DNA from: Orientallactaga sibirica
Lineage: Eukaryota; Chordata; Mammalia; Rodentia; Dipodidae
Reading direction: 5' to 3'
Assembly (NCBI GenBank): GCA_036365145.1
Contig: JAEOAD010000026.1
Coordinates: forward strand, 124,001 to 188,000
Length of the DNA stretch: 64,000 bases
A program made the position numbers and the translations under genes. This document shows positions 1 through 14,019 of the stretch, piece by piece. Each line of letters opens with the position of its first letter. Position 1 is the stretch's first letter. Under the pieces are notes generated by a model, which saw only the letters and a list, made by a program, of their open reading frames with translations, had not been told where the DNA came from and did not search any database.

Positions 1-129
1 TGCTGGCGACTGTTATTGTCACATCAGTTCTCCAGATGGTGCCAGCTGTCATCCTCCTTCTGCACCCCGCCCCCACCCCCGAGTTAGGCATGTGTTTGTC
101 AGACCATCAGGGAGAGCATTTTGAAGGTC

Positions 130-547
130 ACAATTACCAGGGCGTCTTTATTCTCTACTGCAGATGGATTTCCATGTGAACATCTATTTGTAGACACGAT
201 AGAATGTCCACGGAGGACACACAGCACTCTGATCGGTCAGAAAGTCACAGGAAGCACAGAAGATAGCTGCCCTGCCCTCCCTCCTCCGTGACAGGGAAGG
301 GCGCACAGGGCAGAGCCAGCGGGGTAGCTGAGCAGTGGAGGGGACAGAAATAACAGGGCCAAGGGGAAGACACTGCAGAAGCTGGATGGGGACCTCCAGG
401 GACACTACTGTGCCTGCCTTTGGAAGGACGGCCCTGGTATACAACTGTCTGTTGCTGTCTGCCCACTAGATCCCCAAGAGGAAAGCCTGGACACACTGCC
501 ACAGGAAGCACATAGACACAAAAGCAAAGAGAGCAGAGCAGATGGGA
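130..547 (-). other. SCGN: SCGN 3' UTR
   Basis: Non-repetitive sequence from the stop codon to about 15-20 bases past the AATAAA at 147-152. The cleavage site is inferred. Confidence 0.75.
147..152 (-). promoter_or_regulatory. SCGN poly(A) signal AATAAA
   Basis: Plus-strand TTTATT reads as AATAAA on the gene strand, about 395 bases after the stop codon. It is the only canonical hexamer in that stretch. Confidence 0.75.
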
Positions 548-676
548 TTAGGGGGTGATTTTGAGTCCCAGACACAAGGCCAGCTCCGTCTTCTGGATCT
601 TTCCATCCTTGTTGACGTCGCAGTGACGTAGCAGAATCTCCCGGAACTTATCAAGGTCCACCCCGCTGATGCTGGG
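548..676 (-). CDS. SCGN: SCGN coding exon 11 with stop
   Basis: Encodes residues 229-270 ([20 protein letters not shown] ... GLKITP) and TAA. It contains EF-hand 6, loop [12 protein letters not shown], which is canonical. The acceptor is TCCTCAG|CCC. The C-terminus differs from human (KINP) by one residue. Confidence 0.96.
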   Translation of the reverse strand, partial: PSISGVDLDKFREILLRHCDVNKDGKIQKTELALCLGLKITP

Positions 677-3600
677 CTGAGGACAACAAGAGGAGCGTGT
701 CATTAGGCAAGACAGGGGAAGCTCTACCCTTTAGTCACCTCTCAGAGTCCCCTGAGCTTTGAGAGAGCTCAGGGGGACAGCCTTAAGGACCCAGGGACTG
801 AACAGAATGTTCCTAACATTTACTGACAGTAGCTTCATTTCTCAGCCTGTCTCTTCCGACAAATGAAATGAATAAACGATTTTTTAAGTCTAATTTCCAT
901 TTCACTGCCCTGCAGTTCTTGCTCACATCCCATTGTAGGGCTAGGGAGATTGCTCAGTGGTTAAAGGTACTTTGCTTAAAAGCCTATTGTGGGCTGGAGA
1001 GATGGTTTAGTGGTTAAGGCGCCTGCCTGTGAAGCCCAAGAATGCCCATTACAGGTCCCACGTTTAGCCAGACGCAAAGTGATGCAAGGGCGCAATGCCA
1101 CACTTGCCCACAAGGAGGCGCGCTCGTCTGGAGTTCGTTCACAGCAGCTCAGAGGCCGCTGGTGTGCCCATTCTTTCTCTCTCTCTCTCTGTCTCTGACT
1201 CTTTCCAAAAAAAAAAAAAAAAAAAGCCTATTGTATTTGCAGCTGTAGTCAAGGCATTTTGTCTCCAAGCAGAAAACTGTGATGGCAAATTCATTCATTC
1301 CTGCACTGATGCGGGAAGACAGGAAGATGTCCTGGGAGAGGTTTTGCAAATCTAGTTTGAGCTGGGATTGTACAATGCTGGGGAGATGGCTCAGTAGATA
1401 AAGCACTTGTTGCACAAGTGTGAGATCCTGAGCTTGGATCCCCAGAAACCATGTAAAGCCAGATGCTGCGGCACGTGTCTGTAATCCCAGCCCTCCAGAA
1501 TCAAGAAAGGAGGTGAAGACAGGAGAACCTTCCAGAAGCTCCTAGGCCAGCTAGAGTAAGCAGGAGACCCCTTCTTAAGGTGGAAGGCAAGGACTGAATG
1601 GTGAAATTTGTCCTCTGATCTCCACACACGTACATGCATGCACCAAGATTTATTCCAAGGGATGTTTTGGGGACTAAGAAGAAATTAGCCAGGCAAAGAG
1701 CTTACACTGCAAGGCCTTGCTTACTTTTAGCAAGGCTTGAACTGCTTGGTTTTCTTCTGGGAGGGGAGTAATTCCACAGACCAGAAGAGAGGCTGAGAGT
1801 ATTGAACTACTTTCCAGATAAGGTTAGGGCAGGGAATTTTATGCCCTCTTCTGACTGTGGTGAAGTGGTCATGTCACAATTTCACGCTGTTCTGGAGCAA
1901 GGTGGGCCTAGGAAGCTAGGTGGATGGTGATGACTCTAAATGGCAAAGGGAATGCCCAGCGATAAGGGGAATCAATAAACCAGATTTCCAAGCCCTGTTT
2001 TTGCTTGAGCAGTCTCACGAGTGAGCAGAGAATAGCCATGTGCGGATTTGATTTTAGGGGCCTTGGGAAGCATTCTCCACCCCCAAGCCTGCCTCGGGCT
2101 TTCCAAAGCTTGGGAAGAAATCTCTGAGCCATCTTCCGCAGGGAGCAGAGACATTCCTTAACCAGAGAGCCACATTCAAAGAAACAGAGTGGCTCTGTCC
2201 CACAGGGCGAGTGACTGACACCAAACGTGTCCCTTGAAAGTGGCTTTACACGGAGGAGAAAGGAGAGCCACAGAAGCTGGCAGCCAGACAGCGGAACAGG
2301 GAGAAAGAGCCCCAGGCTGGAGCAGGACTCAGGAAATTCAGGACCTTTCACCTCAGAGGCCCCTTGAATGACTAGGTTTCGAGGTTCACAAGTCTCCTGT
2401 GTGGCCCACTCAGGAAGGACAGTTCCCAGGGGGTCAGTACCAGGAAGGAGTACCTGTCACTCAGGGAAAGGTGATCTAGAAGTCTCCTGAGCACTGCACT
2501 CTTTGAGTGCCATGGAGAATGCTTGACTTTCAGCATTTTGCGGGGGGGCGGATTTCGAGGTAGGTCTCACTTTAGCTCAGGCTGACCTGGAATTCACTCT
2601 GTAGTCTCAGGGTGGCCTTGAACTCATGGCGATCCTCCCACCTCTGCCTCCCGAGTGCTGGGATTAAAGGCGTGTGCCAGGGACTCTCAGCATTTTTAAC
2701 AACTTGTTGCTCTAGCTTTCCTCCAAAAAGTGGTACCCGGCCCCAGAATCTTTATACAAATCCATAGTCTTAGAAAAAGACTCAAAATGGGAGTCATTCG
2801 CTGGCCCTGGCTCCGCTACAAAGAGGTGGCCAGAACGTTCTACACAGGCGTGCCATGTCGTTCAATTCATCAAAGCAAATGAAAACGCTGGCAAATCCTT
2901 CTGCCGTGAGATGTTAATGTCCCAGGTAGATAATTTCTGGTTTTCTATGACCCAAACCACTCTGGCATTAACGAGATAATGAACAAAACGGGATTTGCCG
3001 TTAGCAATCGGTTCAAAGAGAAATGCCACATAAACGTCCGTCACGTACTTATTCTCACTGGGGAAACGCCTGAAATGTCACCAACAAAAGGGTGGGACGA
3101 GGGAGGAGGAGCTGGGAACCCACAGGGATGGGAGTAACAAGCCAGGAGGCACGGCAGACAGCTGCCTCAGTGGTCTTGACTGGGCAGAGGACAGACTTGG
3201 GCTCCTGTCTGCTGAACACAGCGTGTGACCTACTGGAGACTTGTGAAAATCGCTATCGGGAGCCAGGCGTGGTGGTGCATGCCTTTAATCCCAGCACTCG
3301 GGAGGCAGAGGTAGGAGGATCACCATGAGTTCAAGGCCAGCCCGAGACTACATAGTGAATTCCAGTCAGCTTGGGCTACAGTGAGACCCTACCTCGAAAA
3401 AAAAAAAATCGCTATGGGGACATTTTCTTGTTGCAAGGCTTCACCCTCCCAAAAAGATGTGCAACGAATGCTGAAACTCCAAAACTGTTAATAAAAAATT
3501 CCTCTAATTTATCACTGTCTGGGTCAACCAGGACCCAACTCTGTGTACTGAACAAACCTAAAAAAAGGAGGAAAAAAAAAAAAAAACATCCCTAAAGTCA

Positions 3601-6600
3601 TAGCCCACACAGTCATCTGTGTGGACAAAGAGGTTGGGAATGACCTGGTGACCAGACCATGCACCCAGGACAGCCAGAGCCCTCCAGGGGGATCTCCGAG
3701 GAGGTTGCATTCTCAGAAACGCTGTTCATCCTGCAGGCAATGCCACGCGGTGCTAACAAAACCTTAGTGACATCAGTCAAAGCCACAGCACACGTTTCAC
3801 ATGTTGTTCTGTGTGTGGTATGTGTGTGCATGTTCATGTGTGTGTGGATGCCAGAGGATGACATCCGGCCTCCTCCACAGTCACTCTCTACCTTCTTTTC
3901 CGAGACTGGGTCTCTCACTAAAACCAGAAATAAAAAAAAATAAAAAGAAACCCTACAGTGAAGGAAAATTAGAATGTCTAATAAAGATTTATTACATGAC
4001 ATTAAATTAAAGTTTAGTCATTCCACCAGCCACGTATGGAGGAGGAAGGCAGAAAGAACGTTTGGCAATTTAAAAATAAAAGAATAAGGGATGAAGAGAT
4101 GGCTTAGTGTTTAAGGCGTTTGCCTGCAAAGCCAAAGGATCCTTGTTTGACTCTCCAGGTCCCACATAAGCCAGATGCACAAGGGGGCACATGCATCTGG
4201 AGTTCGTTTGCAGTGGCTGGAAGCCCTGGCGTGCCCATTCTCTCTCTCTCTCCTTCTTTCTCTATCTCTCTCTCAAATAAACAAATGAATAAAATATATT
4301 TAAAAATAAATAAATAAAAGAGTAAGATATACAGTAGCACAATGCTATCTTATTTTTTTGTATTTTTCATTCCTTAAAATGATTGTAAAAAGCTGTTTAT
4401 GTAATAATTTCATGTCATTTATACCCACATGATCTTAATAAAGTAAGAGAGGGTCTGTGGAGATGGTTCAACAGTTAAAGGCACTTGCTTGCAAAGCCTG
4501 TCAACCTGGGTTCAATCCCCAGTACCCATGTAAAGCCAGATGCACAAATTGGCAACACATATCTGGAGTTTGTTTGCAGTAGCAAGAGGCCCTGGTGTAC
4601 CCATTCTCTCCCTTCCCCACCCCCTTCTCCTTTCTCCCTGTTTGCAAATAAATAAATAAAATATTTTTAAAAGAAAGAAAGATTATGGCTGGAGAGATGG
4701 CTTAGGGTTTAAGGCGCCTGCCTCCTAAGCCTAAGAACGCTGGTTCCAATCTCCAGTGGTTCCAATCTCCAGGTCCCACGCTTAGCCAGATGCAAAGTGA
4801 CGCAAGGGCACAATGCCGCACTTGACCACAAGGGGGCGCACACATCTGGATTTTGTTCGCGGCAGCTGAGAGACTGCTGGCGTGCCCATCTCTGTCTTCC
4901 TCTCCCTCTCTCTGTCTCTCTCTCTGTGTCTCTCCAAAAAAATAAAATAAAATTTAAAAATTAAAAAAAAAAAAAAGAAAGATTAGTTGGGCTTCATGGA
5001 AGCTCCAAATGTAATTAAACAGGCCATGTCTGGATTTTCCTCTCAGGAATTAATCTTCAGCCTCACTCCTTCCCACAAATAAATAATGGGATTCATCACA
5101 GTGAAAACCCCGGTGCCTGATGGGAACACTGTGTCCAGCCTCATGAATTCACCTGAACGAGTTCCATCATGTCTTTGACAAATCCATCCACTTCCGGGCC
5201 TTCGAGGGCTCCTGTTTTACTCTGAAAGGTAAAGAGAACCTGTCACTCAAATGTCATCTTCTTTGGTCAAAAAAGCGGAAGAGTAATTCGGGCAAACAGA
5301 CTAATCAAGGCTCTTTTGTCACTGCCCGCAGATTTAGAGGTGGCTTGTTTTGATTTACGGTCTTCACGCAGGATGTGAGCCGCAAAACCAGGAGCCACGG
5401 CCAGGAGCTTCCCAGCAAATACACCGACAGGAAATCTGCTAACTTTCTGCTTCTCAGACACCAGGCTTCTGCTCAGGTAAGTGTTAAGTGCACATCGTGT
5501 TATCCTGGGAAAAACAGACCTAAATATTTTAAATTTTGCTTCATGACCAAGCAATCGTTTGGTGATTACTGGAGATGTAGGTTTGAAATCAAGGGAGACT
5601 ACATTGAATGAGCGTCCATAATTACCATTTGCTCTGTATCCTCTTGTTGCCCATGTGCAATCCATGCAGACATGAAGGTGTATAAAATGCAACGCAGACA
5701 TTCAAATATTTCCATTTTCACTGAAGTTCCCGTTATAAAAACGCATCCATCCCCTGCTCCTTTGTTTATTTTTTTGTTTTGTTTTGGTTTGGTTTTGAGA
5801 CAGGGTCTCACTTTGTAGCTCAGGCTGCCCTGGAACTCACAGCAATCCTCCTGACTCAGCCTCCACATGACTCTCAGTCCCTTCCTCTGGGTTTTCTTAA
5901 TTCTGAACCCTAACAACAGGACTTTAAAACTTCACTTCCCTTACTGCGGTTATTGGTACAGAACTTGGTGCATGCCCTGGTCGTTTGTAAATGCTGTATT
6001 GGCGTGAATTTGCTTGCCTCTCTTAACTCCACTGGAGAATTATTATTGTGTTTCCCATCCTGATTTTACAGAAAAGGAAAACCGAAGGCAAGAAGGTCAC
6101 AGGAGCTGAAGAGCCCCCCCTGCACCCCATCCCCGTAGGGAGCACACGCCTGCGGCTCACTGCAAGGCCTCTCCCAGGAGCCGACCTTTCGGCTGGGAAT
6201 ACGACACAGGCCCGCCATGATGTCATTAGTTTCAGAGAGGAATTTCTTAGAACCTGTCCCTCCTTTTTGCTCCTTTTTCCTGTTTCTCACATTACCCTGC
6301 CCTGTCCTCCAGAAATCCAGCCCTGGGTCTTATGTGGTGTTAGAGTTATCACCGCCCCCCAGACACACACACATAGAACGACCACGTATCTGCTCTTACG
6401 AGAGAAAATCACTTTAGCTTGATGGAGGTGGAGGCGGAGGTGAAGGGGTTCTGTTTGCAAGCTTGTTTTAGAACACATGATAATAAACGGACATTTGTCC
6501 TAAAGAAACTTCTTTTAGTTTGGATACAAGTTAAAAAAAAAAAAAGCATTGTGATGCTTTTTCAACTAAACTACAGCTTTGTCAATTTTTTGTTTGTTTG

Positions 6601-9600
6601 TTTGTTTTTCAAGGTAGGGTTTTACTGTAGCCCAGGCTGACCTGGAATTCACTATGTAGTCTCAGGGTGGCCTCGAACTCATAGCGATCCTCCTACCTCT
6701 GCCTCCCGAGTGCTGGGATTAAAGGCGTGCGCCACACATCTAGACATGTTAGGGGCACTTTGATGTAACAACATGCATGGCGTTGCTGCTCACCCTGTAA
6801 CTTTATGGCTTGTCAGTAGGGTGACTCCACGCAGGATCTAAGCAAGCTTCCTACCTAAAGATGACCAGAGCAGGGTGAAGCGGCCCCATGGGGCTGCAAG
6901 ACGGCTCTGTGGATAAAGTGCCCACAACACAAGCACCAGTACCAGAGTTCAGTTCCTCAGACCCCACCTAAAAGCTGGATGCTATGGCAGGCAACTGTAA
7001 TGCCTGTGTGCCTACAGCAAGATGGGGGGGGGGGAGAAGTTCCCAGAAACACCAGCAGCTACGCTAGTAGTGAACGCGAGACCGGGCCTCAACATGGCGG
7101 GAGGCCCCAGTGATCCTAACAGTGGGCCTCTGACTTCCACAGTGCTGCAGCCCACACGCCCACACTCATTTACACTAACCCCCAACACATGCATGCGTGC
7201 ACACACACACACACACACTCATTTACACTACACTACACTCATTTACACTAACACATGCATGTGTTTACACTAACACACACACACACGCCCACACTCATTT
7301 ACACTAACCCCCAACACATGCATGTGTGCACACACACACACACACTCATTTACACTAACCCCCAACACATGCATGTGTGCACACACACACACGCCCACAC
7401 TCATTTACACTAACCCCCAACACATGCGCACACACGCACACACTCATTTACACTAACCCCCAACACATGCATGTGTGCACACACACACACGCCCACACTC
7501 ATTTACACTAACCCCCAACACATGCATGTGTGCACACACACACACGCCCACACTCATTTACACTAACCCCTAACACATGCGCACACACACACACCCACAC
7601 TCATTTACACTAACCCCCAACACATGCATGTGTGCACACACACACACGCCCACACTCATTTACACTAACCCCCAACACATGCATGTGTGCACACACACAC
7701 ACGCCCACACTCATTTACACTAACCCCCAACACATGCATGTGTGCACACACACACACACACTCATTTACACTAACCCCCAACACATGCATGTGCACACAC
7801 ACACACGCCCACACTCATTTACACTAACCCCACACACACAACACTCATTTACACTAACCCCCAACACATGTGTGCACACACACACACACTCATTTACACT
7901 AACCTCCTAACACATGCATGTGTGCACACACACACACACTCATTTACACTAACCCCCACACTCATTTACACTAACCCCAACACATGCGCACACACGCACA
8001 CACTCATTTACACTAACCCCACACACACACTCATTTGCATGTGTGCACACACACACATGCCCACACTCATTTACACTAACCCCCCAACACATGCGCACAC
8101 ACACACACGCCCACACTCATTTACACTAACCCCCAACACATGCGCACACACACACACACTCATTTACACTAACCCCTAACACATGCGCACACACACACAC
8201 ACGCCCACACTCATTTACACTAACCCCCAACACCCACAACACACTCATTTACACTAACCCCCAACAAATGCGCACACACACACACACACACACTCATTTA
8301 CACTAACCCCAACAACAAATGCCATTTACACACACACAAACATGCCCACACTCATTTTACACTAACACTCATTTACACTAACCCCCAACACATGCACACA
8401 CACACACACACTCATTTACACTAACCCCCAACACATGCATGCACACACACACACATGCTCACACTCATTTACACTAACCCCCAACACATGCGTGCACACA
8501 CACACACACACACACACACACTCATTTACACTAACCCCCAACAAATGCCCCCAAACACACACATGACACACACACACACACTCATTTACACTAACCCCAA
8601 CACACACTAACACACACAAGATTTTAACCCCCAACACATGCGTGCACACACATCTGCACACACACACACGCCCACACTCATTTACACTAACCCCCCAACA
8701 AATGCACACACACAACACACAAACACACACAGTACTTACAACGTCATAGTGCGCAAAGATTTTCTCAAAGTCCCTCTTCCTTTCCTCCGAGGAACAAGCC
8801 TAGAACAAAGAAAACCTTAGGCCAACTAAGTGTGAGACTGCTGGTGTGAATTCTTCCAGGGTCGTGGGAACACTGTGCAAACTGAACCAATGACCTTGAA
8901 GGTCACCAGGAGCCATGGCAGCCTCTAAGTTAAAAGAAAGATAAACAGATCCCTGCTGTGACGGTTTGCACGTAAGATGTCCCCCACCACCTCGGTGTGA
9001 TTTAACACACGCTCCTCACCTTGTGCCACTGGGGGGGGTTGTGTGAGTTTGACCAAGCAAGGTCTTACTGGAGAAATTCTGTGGCTGGTGGGGAAGAAAG
9101 GGCTTAAGGTTTTTATATCCCAGCCTCGCTTCCTGTCCTGTCTCTGGCCAGATGTGGGCAAGCTCCCACATCCACAGCTGCCCACAGCTCCTGCCAGTGT
9201 GCCCTTCCCTCCTTGATGGACTTTGTCCCCACAAACCACGAGCCAAAATAAAGCCTTCCTCCCTTCAGTTGCTTGAGCCAAATGTTTTATAACTGAGACA
9301 AGAAAAGTAACAAATTCACATTCCTTTCTTTTCTTCCTAAGTCTGCACAGAAACAAGGATGGTGGAGCCCATGTGGAGAAAAACCACAACTTACGTCCAT
9401 TTTAAATTGCAGAAGGAAGTTTTCTTGAAGAGCCAGAATCCTAAGTGAGAGAAACAGAAGAGAATGCACATGACGCGCTGTCAGATGTGTCATGAACAAG
9501 CAAATTCACAGCTCTAGTAAAAGGAAGGGGTTGATGGTTTTCACGTTATCCAGACAAGAGTTATAGGTACTTGAAATGTAGAAGTCCCCACGTTGTCAAA

Positions 9601-10662
9601 ATAAACAAAGAGACTGGTCAGATGCATCAGCTACTTTTAAGGAAGAAAAGAGTTTACTTTCAGCTGGCAGCTTTTTTTTTTTTTTTTTGGAGAGAGACAC
9701 AGAGACAGACAGAGAGGGAGAGGGAGACAGATAGAGCTGGGCGCGCCAGCAGTCTCTCAGCTGCTGTGAATGAAATCCGGATGCGTGCGCCCCCTTGTGG
9801 TCAAGTGTGGCATTGCACCCTTGCCTCACTTTGCGTTTGGCTAAACGTGGGACCTGGAGATTGGAACCGGCGTTCTTAGGCTTAGGAGGCAGGCTCCTTA
9901 ACCGCTAAACCATCTCTCCAGCCCTTCAGCTGGCAGCTTTGAGGGCGATTCCTCGGTGGGGGGAGCATGGCTGGAGCTGACAGCTTGCAATAAACACATC
10001 ATCACAGCATCAGGGAACAGCTTGATGCATCTGGCTTTACATCGGTGCTGGGAATGAAACCAAGACCAGCAGGCTCGGCAAGCAAGCGCCTTTTCCGGCT
10101 GAGCTATGTCCCCCGGCCCCGCTTTCTCCTTTATAATCGCTTAAGGACTCAAGCCATGGGATGGTGCCGCCCACAGTTAGGGTGTATCCTCCCACCTCAA
10201 CTAGTCTAATCCAGAAAATTCCTCATAGACGTGACCAGATTTTGTCTCCACAGTGACTCTAAATCCTCTCAAGTTGTTAACCAGACAGTAACCATCAACA
10301 TCAGGAAGACTTGCATAAAAACTGGCGGTTACCATAGAGATACTTTTAAAACTTCATCTTGAGGACGGAGCATCTGAAAAATCTCTCTTCCATAAAACAC
10401 TGAGAAAACTGGGGGAATAATGGTCAGAATGAACTCTGAAAAATTATTAAAGTGTTATAGCAGTCTAGGAATCATTTATTCTGACATTAAAAAGAAAACA
10501 TAGTTGGGGGGTGCTGGAGAGATGGCTTAGCAGTTAAGGTGTTTGCCTGCAAAGCCAAAGAATCCTGTTTCGACTCCCCAGGACCCACATAAACCAGATG
10601 CACAAGGGGGCGCATGCATCTGGAATTCGTTTGCAGTGGCTGGAGGCCCTGGCGCTCCCATT

Positions 10663-10711
<49 letters not shown>

Positions 10712-12404
10712 CTGCCTATTTCTGTATCTCCCCCTCAAATAAATAAAAACAAAACATTTTTAAAAAAAGAAATAAAAAGAAAACACAGCTGGACCAGGTA
10801 GGTGTGGTGGTCCATACCTGTAACCCAGCATTCTGGAGTCTGGGGCAGGAGGCTTCAACTTCAATGCTACCCTGGGCTGCATGGTATTTTTAAAAGCCAG
10901 AAACCAAACACAACACTACAGAGAGCAAACAGCTGGATCTCAGTTTGAACAGTGTGTACTGTGCGATTTAACACCTTCACTGAGGCCCTTACGAGAGACG
11001 GGGGAACTGACTGTTCCAGACATTTAGGGGCAAGGCTCTGGGTTCAATCCCGAGCACCCCTTCCCCAAAGACACCCTTTGTCCAGTCGTGACCGGAGAAC
11101 TGAGCTCCCTGAGCACGGATGCCAGTGGGCATGCATGATGAAGCACACAGACTCTGTAGAGCGAGCGCAGAGACGCCACTGAACAGATGGGTCACAGCCA
11201 TGCCCCGTAGGGACAGCTAAATATAGCCCTTCAATCTGGAGGTGAAACGGCGCTCGACCTTGATGGAAACCTGGATCTACACAAAGACATGAACCAGAAG
11301 AAACTTGAAGCCCCCCAAAGAAATCACGGGCACCACCAGGGACATCTACACAAGCAAATGTAAAAGACAAGAAAAGTGTACTTTTTTCATTTTTAACTTT
11401 TTTTGTTGGTGGTGGTGGTGACTGCCTATAGTGCCAGCTACTCAGAAGTCTGCATCTGGAGGATTCCTTGAGCCAAGGAGTTCAAAGACATCCTGGATGA
11501 CATAGCAAGAACCTGTCTCAAAATGAATTAACTGATCTGTGTTGATGAAAACAGTGTCTCATGATGTGATCTGAACAGCACCAAGGAGAGGAGGAGGGAT
11601 TTGAACCTGCAGCATCAGCAAAGGAGTGAACTATAGTGAACTAAAGCTGGCATTAATGCAAAGTTAGATTATTGAATGGACAACGAAGTCGTGCTTCATT
11701 TACACGGCGGAATTCTACTCATCAGTAAGAAAAGAAATGATACAATGAAATTTGTAGAAAAATGGACAGACTTGGAACAGATCTACTCTGCAAACTCACG
11801 CAGTCACAGAAAGACAAAATTAGATTGTTGTAAATTAAGGTATCAATTGTACTTGCCCAGAGAACCATTAAGAAAATAACTGAAAAAAAAAATGGAAATA
11901 GTAAAGAAAATAATGAAAGAGTGGAAACAGTACACTAGAAAATATTCAATTTAACATAAAGAAGGAATAGAGAAACAACATAGATATAAAACACACACGG
12001 CAAAACCGCCCATGTAAATTCCGTGTTCCCACATTGAATGTTTATGGATTAAGCTCTCTGTTCAAAGTAGAGTTGAGGGCTGGAGAGAAGGCTCAGGGAT
12101 TAAGAGCACTGCCAGTGCAAATAACACAGCCTCAGGGGCCTGGAGTTGGCTGGAGTTCCACCCCAGGGCACACGTAAACAACCAGGCATTGCCACACACC
12201 TCTGTAACCCCAGTCCCATGGCAAGCAGAGACTGGAGAACCCTGGGGATTTGCAAGGGCTGGGGAGATGGCTTAGCAGTTAAGGCATTTGCCTGCAAAGT
12301 CAAAGGACCCAGGTTTGATTCCCCAGGACCCACGTTAGCCAGATGCACAAGGGGGCACATGTGTCTGGAGTTTGTTTGCAGTGGCTGGAGGCCCTGCATG
12401 CCCA

Positions 12405-12441
<37 letters not shown>

Positions 12442-13974
12442 GTGCCTGTTTCTGTATCTCTCTCTCTCAAATAAATAAATAAAAATAAAAAATAAAAAAA
12501 ATAAAAAATAAATAAAAATAAATAAAATAAAAATAAATATAAAAATAAATATAAAAATAAATTAAAAATATAAAAAAAGACTGGCAAGGGCTGGAGAGAT
12601 GGCTTAGTGGTTAAAGTGCTTGCCTGTGAAGCCTAAGGACCCAGGTTTGACTCCCCACGACCTGTGTAAGACAGATGCACAAGATGGCACATGCATTGGA
12701 GTTCGTTTGCAGTGGCTGGAGGCCCTGGCACCCATTCTCTATCTGCCTCTTTTCCCCCTCTCAAGTAAATAAATAAAATTATATATATATGGCAAGCTCC
12801 AGGATCAGTAAGAGATGCTGGATCAAAGTAAAAATGGGTAGAAGAACACAGAGATGGACACCTGATGTTCGCCTCCAGCTGCCACAGGCAAGTGCACCCT
12901 GCTGCAGACAAGCACATACACATGCACACACATGCTGCTACACACATTTGCAAAAAAGCGATCAGCAAAACATAAAGGAAGAACCAAAAAAATGATCTCT
13001 ACTTGCAGATGGAAAACTCTTGAACACAGAAAATATTAATTTTCTTAAAGCTAACATGCAAGTCCAGTGAGATGTCAGTAGATAATATCTACACGCAAAC
13101 CCAATTGCATTTTATACACTAGCAATGAGCAATCCAGAGAGTGATTGAAAAATGAAGACAGACGGTCCTTCCAGGCACAGTGGCACACACCAGTAATCTC
13201 AGTACTCGGGAGGCAAGTTTGAGCCCAGCCTGGGCAAGAGAGAGAGACCTTGTCTCAAAAACCAGAAGAAAGAAGAAGAGAATAAAAGAAAGGAGGAAAA
13301 TATTCCATCTGTGTCCACACCAAAAAAGAAGAAATACTTAAGAATAACAAAAAATGACTGGAGAGATGGCTCAGTGATGACAGCACTTGCCTGCTAGGCC
13401 TAATGATTGGGGTTCAGTTCCACAGCACCCACATAAAGCCAGATGCACAAAGTGCTGCATGCATCTGGAGTTCATTTGCAGTGGCTAGAGGCCCCGGCAG
13501 TTACCTTTCTCTCTCTCTCTCTGTCTCACTTTCTCCCCCTGCAAATAAATAAACAAATAAAAATTTAAGACCAAAAACTATGAAATATTTTGGAAAGAGA
13601 CTAAAGAAAACACAAAGACAACTTAAATGTATAAATGCTAAGGCAATATTGTTAAGATGGAAAGATGCCTCAGATAGGACAACAGATTCAAAACAATTCC
13701 CATGAAAAATCTGAAGTGACTCTTTTGCAGAATTTCAACCATCACGTCCTAAAATTCATCAGGCTACGCCAAGAACCCAGAAGTAGAGTGTTCACACTTT
13801 TAACACTCGCCCAGAAGTAGAGTGTTCACACTTTTAACACTCGCTACACCTTGACGGCAACCAACACAGTCTGGTGTATTTCCATTTGACAGTTTCTTGG
13901 AAAGTTAAATATAGAATTAGCATGGGACTCCAATTCCACTTCTAGGAATCTATGGACTGGAATGCAAAGCATAA

Positions 13975-14019
<45 letters not shown>

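Larger units (their letters stand above)
9560..10310 (+). mobile_element. Old rodent interspersed repeat, interrupted by two SINEs
   Basis: AGGAAGAAAAGAGTTTACTT ... GGGATGGTGCCGCCCACAGT ... ATCCAGAAAATTCCTCATAG. I know this text as a common dispersed rodent repeat but cannot name the family. A SINE B (9668-9925) and a SINE head (10022-10120) interrupt it. Confidence 0.5.

Noticed and set aside
7632..8179. Thr/His-rich open frames
   Set aside because: Frames through the CA-rich minisatellite; unit length varies and the frame is not kept.
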